Origin: Brienomyrus brachyistius
Lineage: Eukaryota; Chordata; Actinopteri; Osteoglossiformes; Mormyridae
DNA length: 64,000 nt
Direction of reading: 5' to 3'
Assembly: GCF_023856365.1 (NCBI RefSeq)
Contig: NC_064549.1
Span: forward strand, 10,929,608-10,993,607
Numbering within the stretch: the stretch's first letter is position 1; every line of letters starts with the position of its first letter. Under the pieces are notes generated by a model that saw only the letters and a program-made list of their open reading frames with translations, had not been told where the DNA came from and ran no database searches. This document shows, in pieces, positions 1 to 11,795 of this stretch. A program made the translations under genes and the position numbers.

Positions 1-85
1 CTCATTCACCCAATGATTACTCGTATTGCTCAGTACTCGCTCATTCACCCAATGATTACTCGTATTGCTCAGTGCTCAGTAATCA
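1..85. repeat. 39-bp minisatellite, left part cut off
   Basis: CTCATTCACCCAATGATTAC begins at position 1 and again at position 40, with almost identical units of 39 bp followed by a decayed third part (aatcacttattcaccc). The array continues beyond the window's left edge. Confidence 0.7.
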
Positions 86-3000
86 CTTATTCACCCACGT
101 GCAATACAAAGTACAACAAACAGTTTACAAATGAACCACAACAGCCGTGTAATTGTGCATTGAAACTGAGTGACTGACATTGCGATTTGTGTAAAGTACA
201 GGTGCAAATCATACTGTAGCCCAGATTTAGCTACTGATGATGCGGACAGTTTGGATGTTTTCTAAGTCATATGAATACAGCTGGGTTACAACTGCAGTCC
301 TAGTCCATACCTGCTGGTTTGAGTTCCAGTGCATGGAGGGGTGCCATCGTGACCAGCATTATAATTATTACTGTTACTTAAAGCGAGCTGTAAGTGATTT
401 ACTGTATTTTCCGAGTGACAGAAAGTTGAGAGCAAATTGGATCCTGCAATTCATTTTCTCGTGCCAGTCGCCCTGACATCTTCACTTCCGCAACGGCTTT
501 CCGAAGGAGATACGCTGGCTCCTGCCCGGCTACCCTGACTAGTCTATTCTAAATGTTCATTCAAGTGATTTTGTCGCAGAGAATTCTTCAAGCTGCTTAA
601 TTCTGGAACAGTGTTTTTTGTCATTTACACTGACTTGTATATCAAAAAATAAAGTCACAGCAGCCTGAATCCCAGTCCATCACAGGACACACACTCTCAC
701 ACTAAAGGCAGTTTCCAGGCAACATTTTACCCAATGTTTGTTTCTTACTGTGGGGGGGGGGACACATGAAAATGTTGGGAAATCATTCAAGGTGAACACA
801 GACAGAATCCGAAGCAAGTTTTTAATTTCCACCCTGAAGGTGTGTGGCCACTGTACAGCCCAGCCCCTAAAATGACGTCTTCATAAAAATAAACCCCAGT
901 GGTTTTGAACTTTGCGTATATGAATTAAAACACTCATCATCCAAGCTTGTTATTCTTCGCAGAACTGCATTTGAAAACACCCCTACACTTTAAACACAGT
1001 CTATATGTTACTTATCCTAACTGAATATTTTATTAATTTATGCTACTGTTTATTACTGGAGCAATTTAGGGTAATTTACATGTCCTTTTCAAGGATACAG
1101 CAGCCTAACCCCCTCCTGGACACTGGCTTGGCAACTGTAGTGACACTTAAAAGGTTTTCTAAACACAACTCTGTACTGAAGGAAATCTTTTAAAGTTCAG
1201 CTAAGTAACCTGAAAGCTGTGAGTTTGTAAATAATACACTCTACATAGCTCAGGGCTTTGACCTCAGATTTCATAGTTACGCTTTAAGCCATTACCCTAA
1301 CTCTTTCTCACATTATCCCTAAGCCCTGAACTGGGGGGGGGGGGGGGGGGGGGGGGAATGGCAGATAAATTTGCAATTTGCATATACAGAAAACATGCGG
1401 TATTTTCCCAGACTTGTTACTGTATGATATGTATGATTACATATGATTTTTTTTTGGGCTCCTAGTTATTTCATGGATTCTTAGCTGAGTGAAAAGAATT
1501 TATTCTTACCTGTCTAATGATTGTAAATATTTCAATTTCTTTATTCTTAACTAACATAAAGAGTAGTGCGGAATGTAATATTAATGCACAAAAACTGTCA
1601 TTGCTTTTTAAATGTTTTTTTTTCCACAGAAATAGTTCCCGATATGTATAAAACTCAGACACCAGGAAACAAACAGACGTCAATATTGAAGAATTCTTTA
1701 AATTATATAACGCTCAAAGCTGACATGCAGCGATTGCTGACAATATGATTTAAGACGAACAAATGCCAAACACCGCGACTGCCAATAAAGCCGTCGGTGG
1801 CTCTGAGGAACGTTGCCGTTAGCCAGCGGGGATTTCTGAATTTCAGATGTGAGTAAACATGAAGTTTATGAGCCATAAATCGATACGGCATCACAGCTTT
1901 CTGGCACACACTGTAAACAAAGACAGTCATGCGGCAGTAAAAGTCACAGATGCGAGTGGTGTGAGGTTAGCCGACTGTGAGGCCTTTGGGAGTGGCTCTC
2001 ACTGAAGTTAATCATTGTTGCTCTGTTACACGCAAATAATTATGTAGCGTGATGCATTAAAACGCTTGCATCAAGGGTATCACAGTTTCCATTGCAGTCA
2101 GTTCTGTTTCCTTTGAGCGGGAAACTCAATATCCTTCTTTCCATATCAAGCCTCCTCAAGGTGCAAGGAAGTGGATCAGTCGATTGTGGATTGTGGCACG
2201 TCTTCAACGTGATCACGAAATGATTAATGGGTAATGCTTGCGATTAGCGAAATGTGCACCGCTCCCTCACCCCCCTGTCACAAAATATACCAAGGGGTTG
2301 CACCCCCCCCCCCCCCCCCCAGTTGGGAAAACATTACCCCATTGGCACCCCAGTAAACTCACATGGACTGGCTATGCCCCTGGGTAAGAATATAAAATCA
2401 GAAGGCAAAAGGTAAAATCTTAAACCATAAATTATATTCTGTTGTTAGGACAAAATAGACTTACTCTTTTTTCCAATATAGTCCACTGTCAGGACGATAG
2501 TTGTGGAGAATTAATTACCTGGTCTTTTCTATTGAATATTGATAGACCATCAGTAATGTTGTCTCCAACTCTGAAGCTTTTAAAGTTCTGTTTTCAGCTT
2601 TTTGTCTCTCTGGAATTCTACACCTCATAAGCGCATGCTTAAAGCAACCATCAAGAAAGCATTTCCAATAACAGAATCGATTGCTTGATCGCAAGCTCTG
2701 CAGCCTGAGCAGTAATTAAACATTGACTTGCCTTGTTTTGAACCTTCTTGCGCTCACAAAACCAAGATGTCCTACCGGATGCTGACCAGCTCTTTAAGGG
2801 TGTTGTACCCTTACATACCCTGCAGTTGGACACAGCTGAGCATAATCGGCCTAATTGAGCTCATGCCTGATCCCCTATAGGAACGTATGTGGCCTTACTG
2901 GCTATTTTTATTATAAAATAAGACATGGGCATGAAAGATTTAATAAAAGAATATTATCATGGTGAAGTAAATGAACCCCTTTACATTCACGAGGGTTAGA

Positions 3001-6000
3001 GGCGGAAACTCCTGCAAAGGAGAAAGTTTACAAATAATCCTTGCCCCCCCCCCAACCTCAACCCAAAACAGTCTGCTTGCCTGAACAATAACATAAAAGC
3101 TAATTTATTACCGATTTCTAAGCAAACGGTACTGTAGACTTTGCGTGTCAAATTACAGTCATTTCCATTCAAGATCTTTTTATATAAAATATGGACCCTC
3201 TAAATTCTGCCCCTCTATGTACAAAGTTACTACTGTATGCACTGGGAGCACTACATTCTGGATTATTAGAAATTCAAAATTAACGGCACACAAAAGTTTA
3301 AAAGACACAGCATTCCATGGTTACAAAGATAGCCAATCTTGTGAGTGAGGCTAGTCGACAAAGATGTTCACCATACCTCAGTTAAGACATTTAATATTCA
3401 AGATATAGTATTCATTTACACTAAAAAATATTATGTATCGCTAATATTTAATTATTTACGATTTTCAGTATTGCTTTTGGCTTGCGCGTAATCTGCGGAA
3501 AGCTCTAAAAATATTTCCATTTAATTGTCTATGGCCGTCGTGCAAACAACCAAAACTGTGAATGTCCAATGCACGAATATGAAAGGGTTACTGTGTTAAA
3601 ATGAACGGGGGTGGTTGGTGTTAAGTGCACTAGGACACTAGCTCGTTAAGTGTGAAACCACACAAAGCTTGGCTGGAGTCATACTACGCAAATAAAATAG
3701 CAAGACGTTGGGCTCTGAAAGTTACCAGTGTTTTCGGCCTTTTGTCTATGATGGAATTTCTTTAAATATATTCCGATAAGCTGTTTCAGAGGCTCTTTGG
3801 CAGAAATGAAAATGAAAGTGGTCGTGTGCAGTGTGTCCCCACCCGGTCCTCAGGGACCCCCAGATGGTCCACGTCTTTGTTCCCTTTCAGCTCCCTACCA
3901 GACAGTCCACATTTTGCGCTGGTTGGGAAACCCTGGTCTTGTAGTTGAGCCCCTTAGTGTTTCCCTTACTCCTGTCACCCTTGTTTTACAGCCTGGGACT
4001 GAGGTAATTTTAATGAATAAAAAAATACTAAAACAGAATGTTAGAGATGTCGGAGTTACGCAAAATTGTGACCCCTCGTTCGATCCCACCCAGCCATGAG
4101 CATTTTTTGCTGGTCTGCCTCTCGGATCTCTTTCAGTAGCATATCTGTCAGCTAATGCTACGTCTCCCATCAGACTCTGGATTCAGGGACCAGTCCTACG
4201 TCCTTCTGACTGCGAGCCGGGACCCTGTCACGCTCGGCTCACCCCCACCGGCAAAATCAATCAGCAAGGGAGCTGCTGTTAATCACGCAGTAAACGCCAG
4301 ACGCTGGGATGGTGTGAATGAAGGAGAGCTGCTCAAAGCAGCATCACTCAAGCCAATAGCCTTGCATACTCCGATCTATATACTAATGCTGACAGAGCAG
4401 ATAGACTTGGTGGGTTTCTATGTCTAATACAATTGCTATTGATCATGGACCACCGGGGGAAGATAAGGTACATCGAGGTTCTACCATAATAAAGGGGATG
4501 TCCCCCATCACCCAGACACATATAATACTCCATCCATCCATCCATCCATCCATCCATCCATCCATCCATCCATTCTCCAAGAGTTTATCCAGCATGGGTC
4601 CCGGGGACCCCTGAGTCTATCACAAGCAGTACAGGGCACAAAGTAGGGGAACAACCTGCCAATCCATCGCCAAGCACAACCATGTGATACAGCAGGTGTA
4701 GTTTTCACCCAGAATTCTCCTGGTCTGGATGACAGACCATAATTTTGCATTTATCACTATTGTCTTTCATGCAGACCGCAGTCAAAAGAAAACAGTGCTG
4801 TATATATACTGTCATGATATAGTCAGTCGCATCCTGTGGAGCATAACTAATATTTAATCTGTGCGTATCATGGAAGGTCATCTAAGGTCCTTTTGGGCAA
4901 GTTCTATAAATATTCCACGTGTTCCTGTTGGTCGCCTCAAGCTTCTACCGACACGAAACCCCCCCCCCCCCACAAGGACACTGCACCTGATGAACTGTAC
5001 TTTTTTGGAGCACGTTTCCATCCTATTTGCCAAGAATCCGAATTTTCCCGTGCGAAACCCAGGAGACAGTCGCTGCACGATTTGCGAAGCCGCGGCGTCG
5101 TGCTTGGGTGTCAGACCGCTGCCGTTCCAGATGACGTCCCCTCATCCCCCATCGCGTCTCAGTATGAAAGCCTCAGCTTTTGCTCTCAAGGCACGGAAGT
5201 GTCATTTATAGATGCTGACAGATGGAGCTGTGCTTTTGGAACGTATTAGAGCTTTGAGTTGTTGTGTGCATGCGCTGGTAAACTGTGTGCATAGTTTTGC
5301 TCCTAGGTAGTATGTTATATTCATGGATGCTCAAAACACGAGCTAAATGGTAGTAAACACGTGTGCTGTAGTTGAGGTGTAAATGGAAGCACAAACTAGG
5401 TGGATTAGTAAAATCCCAGAAGAGGATTTTTTTATGGAATGGATAAAGAATAGGTGAAGTCGGGAACAGGAGAGGAGTTGGAAGGAAAGGGTTTTAAGGG
5501 TAGGGGTCAGGTGATGAGGGGTTCCCGGGGTTACTGGAGACGGCAGCCAGCGTCCTGACTCCGTTACCAGAAAAGGGAGACGAGGATGAATGGCTTTGGG
5601 TCATTTTTACAGGAACAAGTTAAGCTGCATACCATCGCGGAAATTTTAACTGGATATTTGTCAGGTCGACAGTCGTGTTCAGTTTGATGACCTGGCATGA
5701 TTGAGGTGGGTGTTATAAAGAGGCCACTGTTGCTGGGAATCCACTAGCAGCTGCTGTGATGAGTCTCCTCCGGGTTTGTTAGGGCCTGGGCATGGTCTGA
5801 GGCTGTGTCCTGGCCAGCTATCAGTACAGTGACAGTGAAGTAGTTACGGACAGCCGCTGTTCTTTGCTCGGAGTGAAAAGCAGGACACCATTTCGCCATA
5901 AACGCACAATACCATGCACAGTGTTATAAAGTTTGTTTTTGATGGTCCAACACCAGAAGAGAACGGTCACCATGAATGCATGTTTGATCCATAAGTGGTG

Positions 6001-7728
6001 TGTTTTATGACTGCAAGTCATAAAACAGTTATTAATATCATAATCACACAATCTGGTAATGACTGGCCATGAGCAGCACCGACAGCAGTAATTCCAGAGA
6101 GAGGTCTCCCTGATCACCAAAGTGAAGAGTATTTGCACTGTGCAACCAATTTCCTCTGGGCACAATGATGGGAAATTAAACACACATTCATGCAGACTCC
6201 TGGCCAGGCGAAAGACAGACTTGTTTAATTATACAAGTCGCATTAATATTTAAAAACACGCTAAATTACTAATGAGTATTAGGCCTGGAAACAATTGCAA
6301 AGTAAAAGCTGAATTTACGACGCGTTATGCAATCGGATGACGGATCTGAATAGTTACATAAATAACTGAATGGGCTTATATAAATAGCTCTTTAAAAGTA
6401 CCATATGCGCTTTAATATTTACGATGCGATGAAAATGAAAAGATGAACATTGGCGTACAGGGAGCAGATTTTATGGGTCTCGTACTGGAACCAGTCATGC
6501 ATCCCATGAATGAATTTCGATGCAACAGGACTGGGTGTTAATGGTCAGCGGTTGTTAATGTAATTGGCGTACACATGCTGATATGCATTTATCAGTGAGC
6601 ATCTGCCAAAAAAAAAAATCCTACAGGCTGTTGTGGTGGGGAGGAGGTCTGGGGTATGAAAGTGACTGGGCACTATTAAATTCTACAAGAAAAAGAGAGC
6701 AAAATAATGAGCGGCACGGACAACCAGGCAAGTCTTAAAATAGCACCAATAGCCCCCGTTCACCTCCTCCCAGGCAGAAAAGGCTGATGGGCTTTTCCCC
6801 ACATGAGATTTCATTATGCAGCTGTCTTTGAATGCCAGCTGAGGAGGATTCTCGCTGGATTAAATGGAGCTGCCTGTCAGGACCATAAAACAAGGGTTGC
6901 ATGCTGGAGCCCCTTGTACGTGGCACTGTTATGATGTTAAGTTTTTTTTTTTTTTTACATGCATTGCCCTGGGGCTCGGCAGGCCAGCAGGGTAATCATA
7001 AAGCAAGACGCCAATAGCTTCAGATTCAGGTGGCGTGGGCGTAACTCCCAGCATGCACTGCAAGATTTAGGACGTCGTGGGAGAGGCATGCCTGGATTCC
7101 CGTGATTTGACAACTGCTTGGATGCAGTGTCTGTTGGGATGCGAACTAGCAACCAGCTGATTTCAGGACTCAATGTGGGTGAAGTGAGACTCGTGTCCCA
7201 TAAAACAGAAGGGGGATTTGTAGGCCACGGGTGTTTGAGCTACGCTCCGGGTCAAGGTGACAACGGAATGGGATCGTGGGTACAGCTGTTTTGAAGTGTC
7301 TGGCTGTTCTGGAATTCTGGGTGTCCTCGAATCACTTTTGGCCCAGATCCAGCACAGGGCTGCGATCCACAGGCAGGATTTAAAAATAGCACTCTGTTTC
7401 TCGCAAACGAGTGCCGAAAATGCTCAGTCAATACACCTGCGCATCGCTGGTGAAGGGTGATGATGATCCGACATTTTTCAACAGCGCTCTCCCGAAATTT
7501 ACTGAACGTAAATGCCTGAAACGGAGGCTGTCGCTCGGATTCGGTGCCAGTGAGCAGCGCTGTTCTGAAAAATCTCATTCAGACGTTTTCCAGGTCTGAG
7601 GCAGGAGAAGCCTAATCATTGGGAACCGTACGGTTAATCACAAACGATAATTCTGATTTTTAATACTGTTTCTGTCCATATAAAAAGTGAAGTGTGTGCG
7701 ATAATTATGTATTAATTGTTAAAGCATG
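86..7728. other. intergenic sequence upstream of pcp4, distal part
   Basis: I recognise no gene here. The ORFs are short, lack known motifs and overlap on several frames. The region holds homopolymers G24 (1333-1356) and C18 (2303-2320), a decayed hAT-like fragment near 3890-3960 (accagacagtccacattttg) and a SINE tail at 4531-4690. No exon of the human upstream neighbour IGSF5 was recognised. Confidence 0.5.
4531..4690 (-). mobile_element. SINE tail fragment with (ATCC)n
   Basis: An (ATCC)n run at 4531-4573 is followed by sequence matching, with decay, the reverse complement of the tail of the SINE at 60196-60524 (grttaggtaaaac replaced, but ...gggtcccggggacccctgagtctat and ggcacaaagtaggg are alignable). 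Only the 3' end of the element is present. Confidence 0.55.
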
Positions 7729-8060
7729 GAGTGGCCTGGTGGTGCGGTGGTTTGCACTGATGCCTCACACCTCTGGAACCTGGATTCAAATCTCCGTCAG
7801 GGTTCCATGTGTGTGTAATTTGCGTGTCCCCTATGTGTGCTTGTGGGGTTTCCTCTGGGTACTCCGATCCTCCCCCCACAATCCAAAAGCATGCTAAGGC
7901 TACTTGGAGTTATCAAATTATGAGTGAATGATGTGCGAGTATGTCCTGCGATGGGATGGTGCCCCGTACTGGGTTGTTCCCTGCCTGTAGCTTCCAGGAT
8001 AGGCTCCAGACCCCCCGCAGCCTTGAACAGAGCAAGCAGGTACAGAAAAATGGGTGAACG
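7729..8060 (+). mobile_element. tRNA-headed SINE, diverged full-length copy
   Basis: The head ggcctggtggtgcggtggtt resembles a tRNA A-box region and ggattcaaatctccg a decayed B box. A body with tttcctctgggtactccgat and a tail with ttccaggataggctccagac follow. It is the same family and strand as 60196-60524 but far more diverged, and I see no clear target duplication. Confidence 0.75.
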
Positions 8061-11000
8061 GATAGACAGACATTATAGTAGTTAGCAAAATGCACTCCTG
8101 ATACTTTCTGCCTCTCATCTGTTTCATAATGTTATTGAATCATGTTGAAGGCTATACTTAAAAGGAGGTTAGGTGCCAAGGCCAAATTGACTGTGTGTAT
8201 TAAATTATTATCAGAAGCAATCAAAATGAATTGATACAAATGGTAATGAGATAGTTGCTAAGTATTTTGAATATAACCTGTGTGATGTTGCTATTTTGAC
8301 CCTCTGGATGAGTTTACCGGCTTTGCCCTGATGTAATTTTGACTTCTGTGTAAATCTGCATGAAAATCGCACGTTTCCAATCAACCACCACAGCAGTAAC
8401 AATGCAGAATATGCTTAACCCTACCTCTTCTGAGCAAGCTTTTGTTAAAATGTAGCGATCTGGCCTTGTGTGACACCGCACATCAGAAATCAGGTCACTG
8501 CTGACAAAAAAAAAAAAAATCTTAATTGTGCCTCTCACCTAATTTCTTGTTTCCCTATTTGGCTCCTGTCTTGCACATGCTTAGGATTCCTGGACTTGGA
8601 ACTGGAGGTTCATGCTTCACAGTGCACAGCTTGAGTTAAAAAAGCATTTGCAGAGTGGGGGGAGTGGGCTGGGGGGGGGCGGGGGGGAGAAAGGGTGGGT
8701 CAGTGCTGTACAGTGGGCAGCTGCCGGTGTGCAGTGAAGCACCGATTTGCACGTCATTGTATAACAATTTCATGCCTCACAGGATATAAGCGTTCTGCTT
8801 AAGGCTGAGCGGTAAACAGAGACATACGAATTGTACGGACCCTGGTTCGAGTCCAAGCTGGTTTTTTTTTGTGTGAAGGGGACTGGGATTTAGGAGTCAG
8901 CCTGTCTAAACCAAACATATTCTGCCACAGCCGTCCTCCTGAATAAAAATGCAATTATTCTGTATCCTGCATTTCTAAGCTTGTTTTTAAACCCAAATGC
9001 TTACATAATAATTGACCACCTACTTTCACAAAGGCCACTAGTAGTCTTTATTGCACAGGGTAAAAGCACATATAATGAAACTGAAGTTAATGTCTTAAAT
9101 AACTGAAGAGTAGTACGGCTCTTACTTGAACATCGCAGTCATGTAAATCACTCTCTTCTCCCAGCCTTTACTCCCTTCACAGTTTACAGTAATCTTTGAT
9201 TCCCCCGACTTTCAACCCCGGTATCAGAACAGAGGAACATCTGGAAAATGACACGTATTTGCAGTGTATCATTCTTACAAGCTACCACTGCAAATTAATT
9301 CCTGGATTTATTACAAAGCTATGCCTTCCCGGGGGGGGGGGCAGACGGAAGTCCTGTTGTACATTCGCCGGCAAATTATTTACGGCTCCGGTGCGGGGTG
9401 TGTGCAGCTTCCCACAGCTCTTGTATTAAAGATGAGATTGATGCAGGAGTGTACATGTGTGAGCCTGGAGAGCCAATGGTAGGCCTTTCTTCCATCTCAC
9501 CCCTGTGAATATACAGGGCTGATCTTCGGCAGCCCAGCCGCGGCCCTGACAGTGACAAGCACTGGAGTGTGAGATCTCAAACAGCCTGATTAGATTACAC
9601 AAATACTCTCTGCATTTCCCATCCAAGCCCAGCATATATACTGACATGAATATGCAATGGATCTCTACAAAGGACGATCCTTAGGTTTAGTTCCTACATT
9701 TCCACAACATTCTGCGAAGCCCCCCCTGCCGCAGTTTACATGAGGGGTAGGGAATCGGTTCCATGGAGGGCCAGTGCAGGTTTTTGGGATGACCTCTCAA
9801 TCAGCCAATAATAAAGCAGTGGTACTCAACTCCAGTCCTGGGGACCCACTGTGATTGGCTGATTGAGAGGCCATCCCAAAAACCTGCACCCACATCGGCT
9901 CTCCATGGATCTGATTCACCACCTCTGGTTTATCTGGAAGATGCAATATAAATAACCAGTATGGAAGCCCATTAACTTATAATTCTTGCTAATAATATGT
10001 ATGAAAGGCCATAACATTCACTAAAATTGCAATTGGATATTTTTATATATAGCTGGGTTATATATGTGGGTAAAGTATTTTTTCCTATGCTGAAGCTCAC
10101 ATGCAAGGAAAATCTTTTTTTAGAAACTTGTTCTGCAACTTCAATGTCTCCCGCATAAGGAAATTGCCAAGTCTGATGGAACAGATCTGCAGATATGTTG
10201 ATCTCAGCCGATTCTCAGGTCCCATGGCTGCGTACGAACATAGGGGGGCAGGCGTACGGGTAATGAGACTCTGCCCAAGAACGGTAAATAAAGGTGAGGA
10301 GTTGCTTGCGGAATTCTCCCATGCCGACCATGCTGCGTGCCTCTGGATTGGGGGATAGGACGAGAGGGAGGGCCTTAAAATCAGGTCATTACTCACAATG
10401 CCAGCTTGAAGTCCTCTAGGATTTAACACGTCTCATGAGTCCAGAGGAATGCCCCCTCAATATTGGTTCCTGACATTGGTTGATTTGAGTGTTACCAAGT
10501 GAAAGATTTTAATGGGCAGGACACTGCTTAACAGTGCATTCTCAGACCTGCAATGGACTCACACAGTCACACATTGTCTCCTGTCACGAACTCACACAGT
10601 CCATATTCTGAATAAGTGCTTTGAAGCTTGATAGGATTCATATTACAACCATCACTTTCAAGATCATCTTCTAAGACACTTGGTTAATGTTAACAAAAGC
10701 AAAGTATTACCACAATGACGTATGTGGGGGTATAGTTGCCGTCGAGTGTGATTTACAGGTAGCGTCAATCTGATTCTCACTTGTTAATAAAGGTAATTCC
10801 AAGGTACACGACCGAGTGATTTAGATATGGGATTTTTACTGATTTTATTTATTGTCAAATGCGCTATATGTTGTTTCAAACATATTACGTGATGTCTTTT
10901 TTATGCAATATAAGACACCCCCTTGTTTTGGAGAAGGTTTCGGAAAGCTCATAAATATTTTTAAGTACCTCCTATCTCATTTTGGAGAAGTCTGCAAATG

Positions 11001-11622
11001 AGAAATAACAGCGAACCGTCAATAGAAGAATTAGCTTTCTTCCACAGGCTGGAAGTAATTATTCTACACGCGGCGCAGAAAATGCATTCAGCTCTTAAAA
11101 TAATTAGCACAAAGACGGTGAAATGACATCAAGCATCACATGAAAAGACTCCGCCGATGTAGGCGCAGAAACACACACCCACGCACATGCAGAAATGTGT
11201 CATGCTTTTATGATAAAACGGCTGTCTTAGTACCGTGCATGAATTACGCTTGAATAGTACGGGATCGTTATTCACGTTATCCCAGCCTCAATAGAGGTTT
11301 AATCTAAATAAAATTTAACATTTATCATGCTTTCAGATAGATTACGAGAAGAGATTTTTTACGTTTTCGAGTTTAACAATGATTTTTATTGATGACTTTA
11401 TATGCTGTGAGTAGCACTGGTAATAAATAATTAGACATTCTTCCCCTAATTTGTTTAATGCTTCTAAAAGTATCCCCGATTTTTTAAGACCTGGAGTCCC
11501 ACTAGCGGCGTGCAGAAGGGAACATTGCAGCCATTTGAATGGTAACAGGTTCACATGGTTTATGAATATTTCAGAGCGCTGGGTGGTGACTTGCAAGAGA
11601 CAAATGCGCCGACAGCATTCCT
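8061..11622. other. intergenic sequence proximal to the pcp4 promoter
   Basis: I find no gene. The contents are a G-rich stretch at 8655-8700, a tRNA-like B box (ctggttcgagtcc) near 8844 that is probably a decayed SINE, and one hAT MITE (9742-9927). The repeat-poor stretch at about 10840-11330 has several TAAT/ATTA motifs, so a conserved enhancer is possible but unproven. Confidence 0.4.
9742..9927. mobile_element. palindromic hAT-type MITE
   Basis: The two halves are inverted copies: gttccatggagggccagtgc and gcaggtttttgggatgacct at the left return reversed at the right (aggccatcccaaaaacctgc, ctccatggatc). The right end is ccacctctg. Flanks gtttacat and gtttatct agree at six of eight bases, a decayed 8-bp target duplication typical of hAT. 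Confidence 0.7.
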
Positions 11623-11679
11623 ATTGGTTTAGTGGAAACGTGATGACATGGAGGAGTGTGGTCTTAATACTTTATAAAG
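11623..11679 (+). promoter_or_regulatory. pcp4 core promoter: inverted CCAAT box and TATA box
   Basis: TTTATAAAG at 11671-11679 is a good TATA box, and ATTGG at 11623-11627 is an inverted CCAAT box about 45 bp upstream. A second inverted CCAAT (attgg) occurs at 11741. A start near 11700 would give a 5' UTR of about 85 nt before the ATG at 11787. The arrangement is seen directly; its use as the promoter is inferred from position. Confidence 0.55.
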
Positions 11680-11786
11680 CTCCCCCCATTTGTGGCCAAG
11701 CACTGTGAAAAAGACGACTGTTAATTCCTGATTGGCAATAAGAAGCGCTGGGAAAAGTCGACACCTCGCGTTACTGCTCGGCGAAA

Positions 11787-11795
11787 ATGAGTGAG
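11787..11795 (+). CDS. pcp4: PCP4 coding exon 1 (Met-Ser-Glu)
   Basis: Only nine coding bases lie here, ATG AGT GAG, followed directly by the donor GTAGGT at 11796. The start sits in a favourable context (gcgaaaATGa). The known PCP4 family also begins Met-Ser-Glu in a separate exon, and the phase (0) fits the acceptor at 33202, which continues Arg-Gln-Gly. A TATA box lies about 110 bp upstream at the expected distance for a short 5' UTR. The exon is far too short for an ORF search; the call rests on family knowledge, splice phase and promoter context together. Confidence 0.82.

Noticed and set aside
8800..8880. tRNA-like B box (ctggttcgagtcc)
   Set aside because: No cloverleaf stems or acceptor pairing are visible; most likely a decayed tRNA-derived SINE.
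1..11622. Possible exons of IGSF5, the human gene upstream of PCP4
   Set aside because: No immunoglobulin-like motif or exon with matching splice phases was recognised in any frame.
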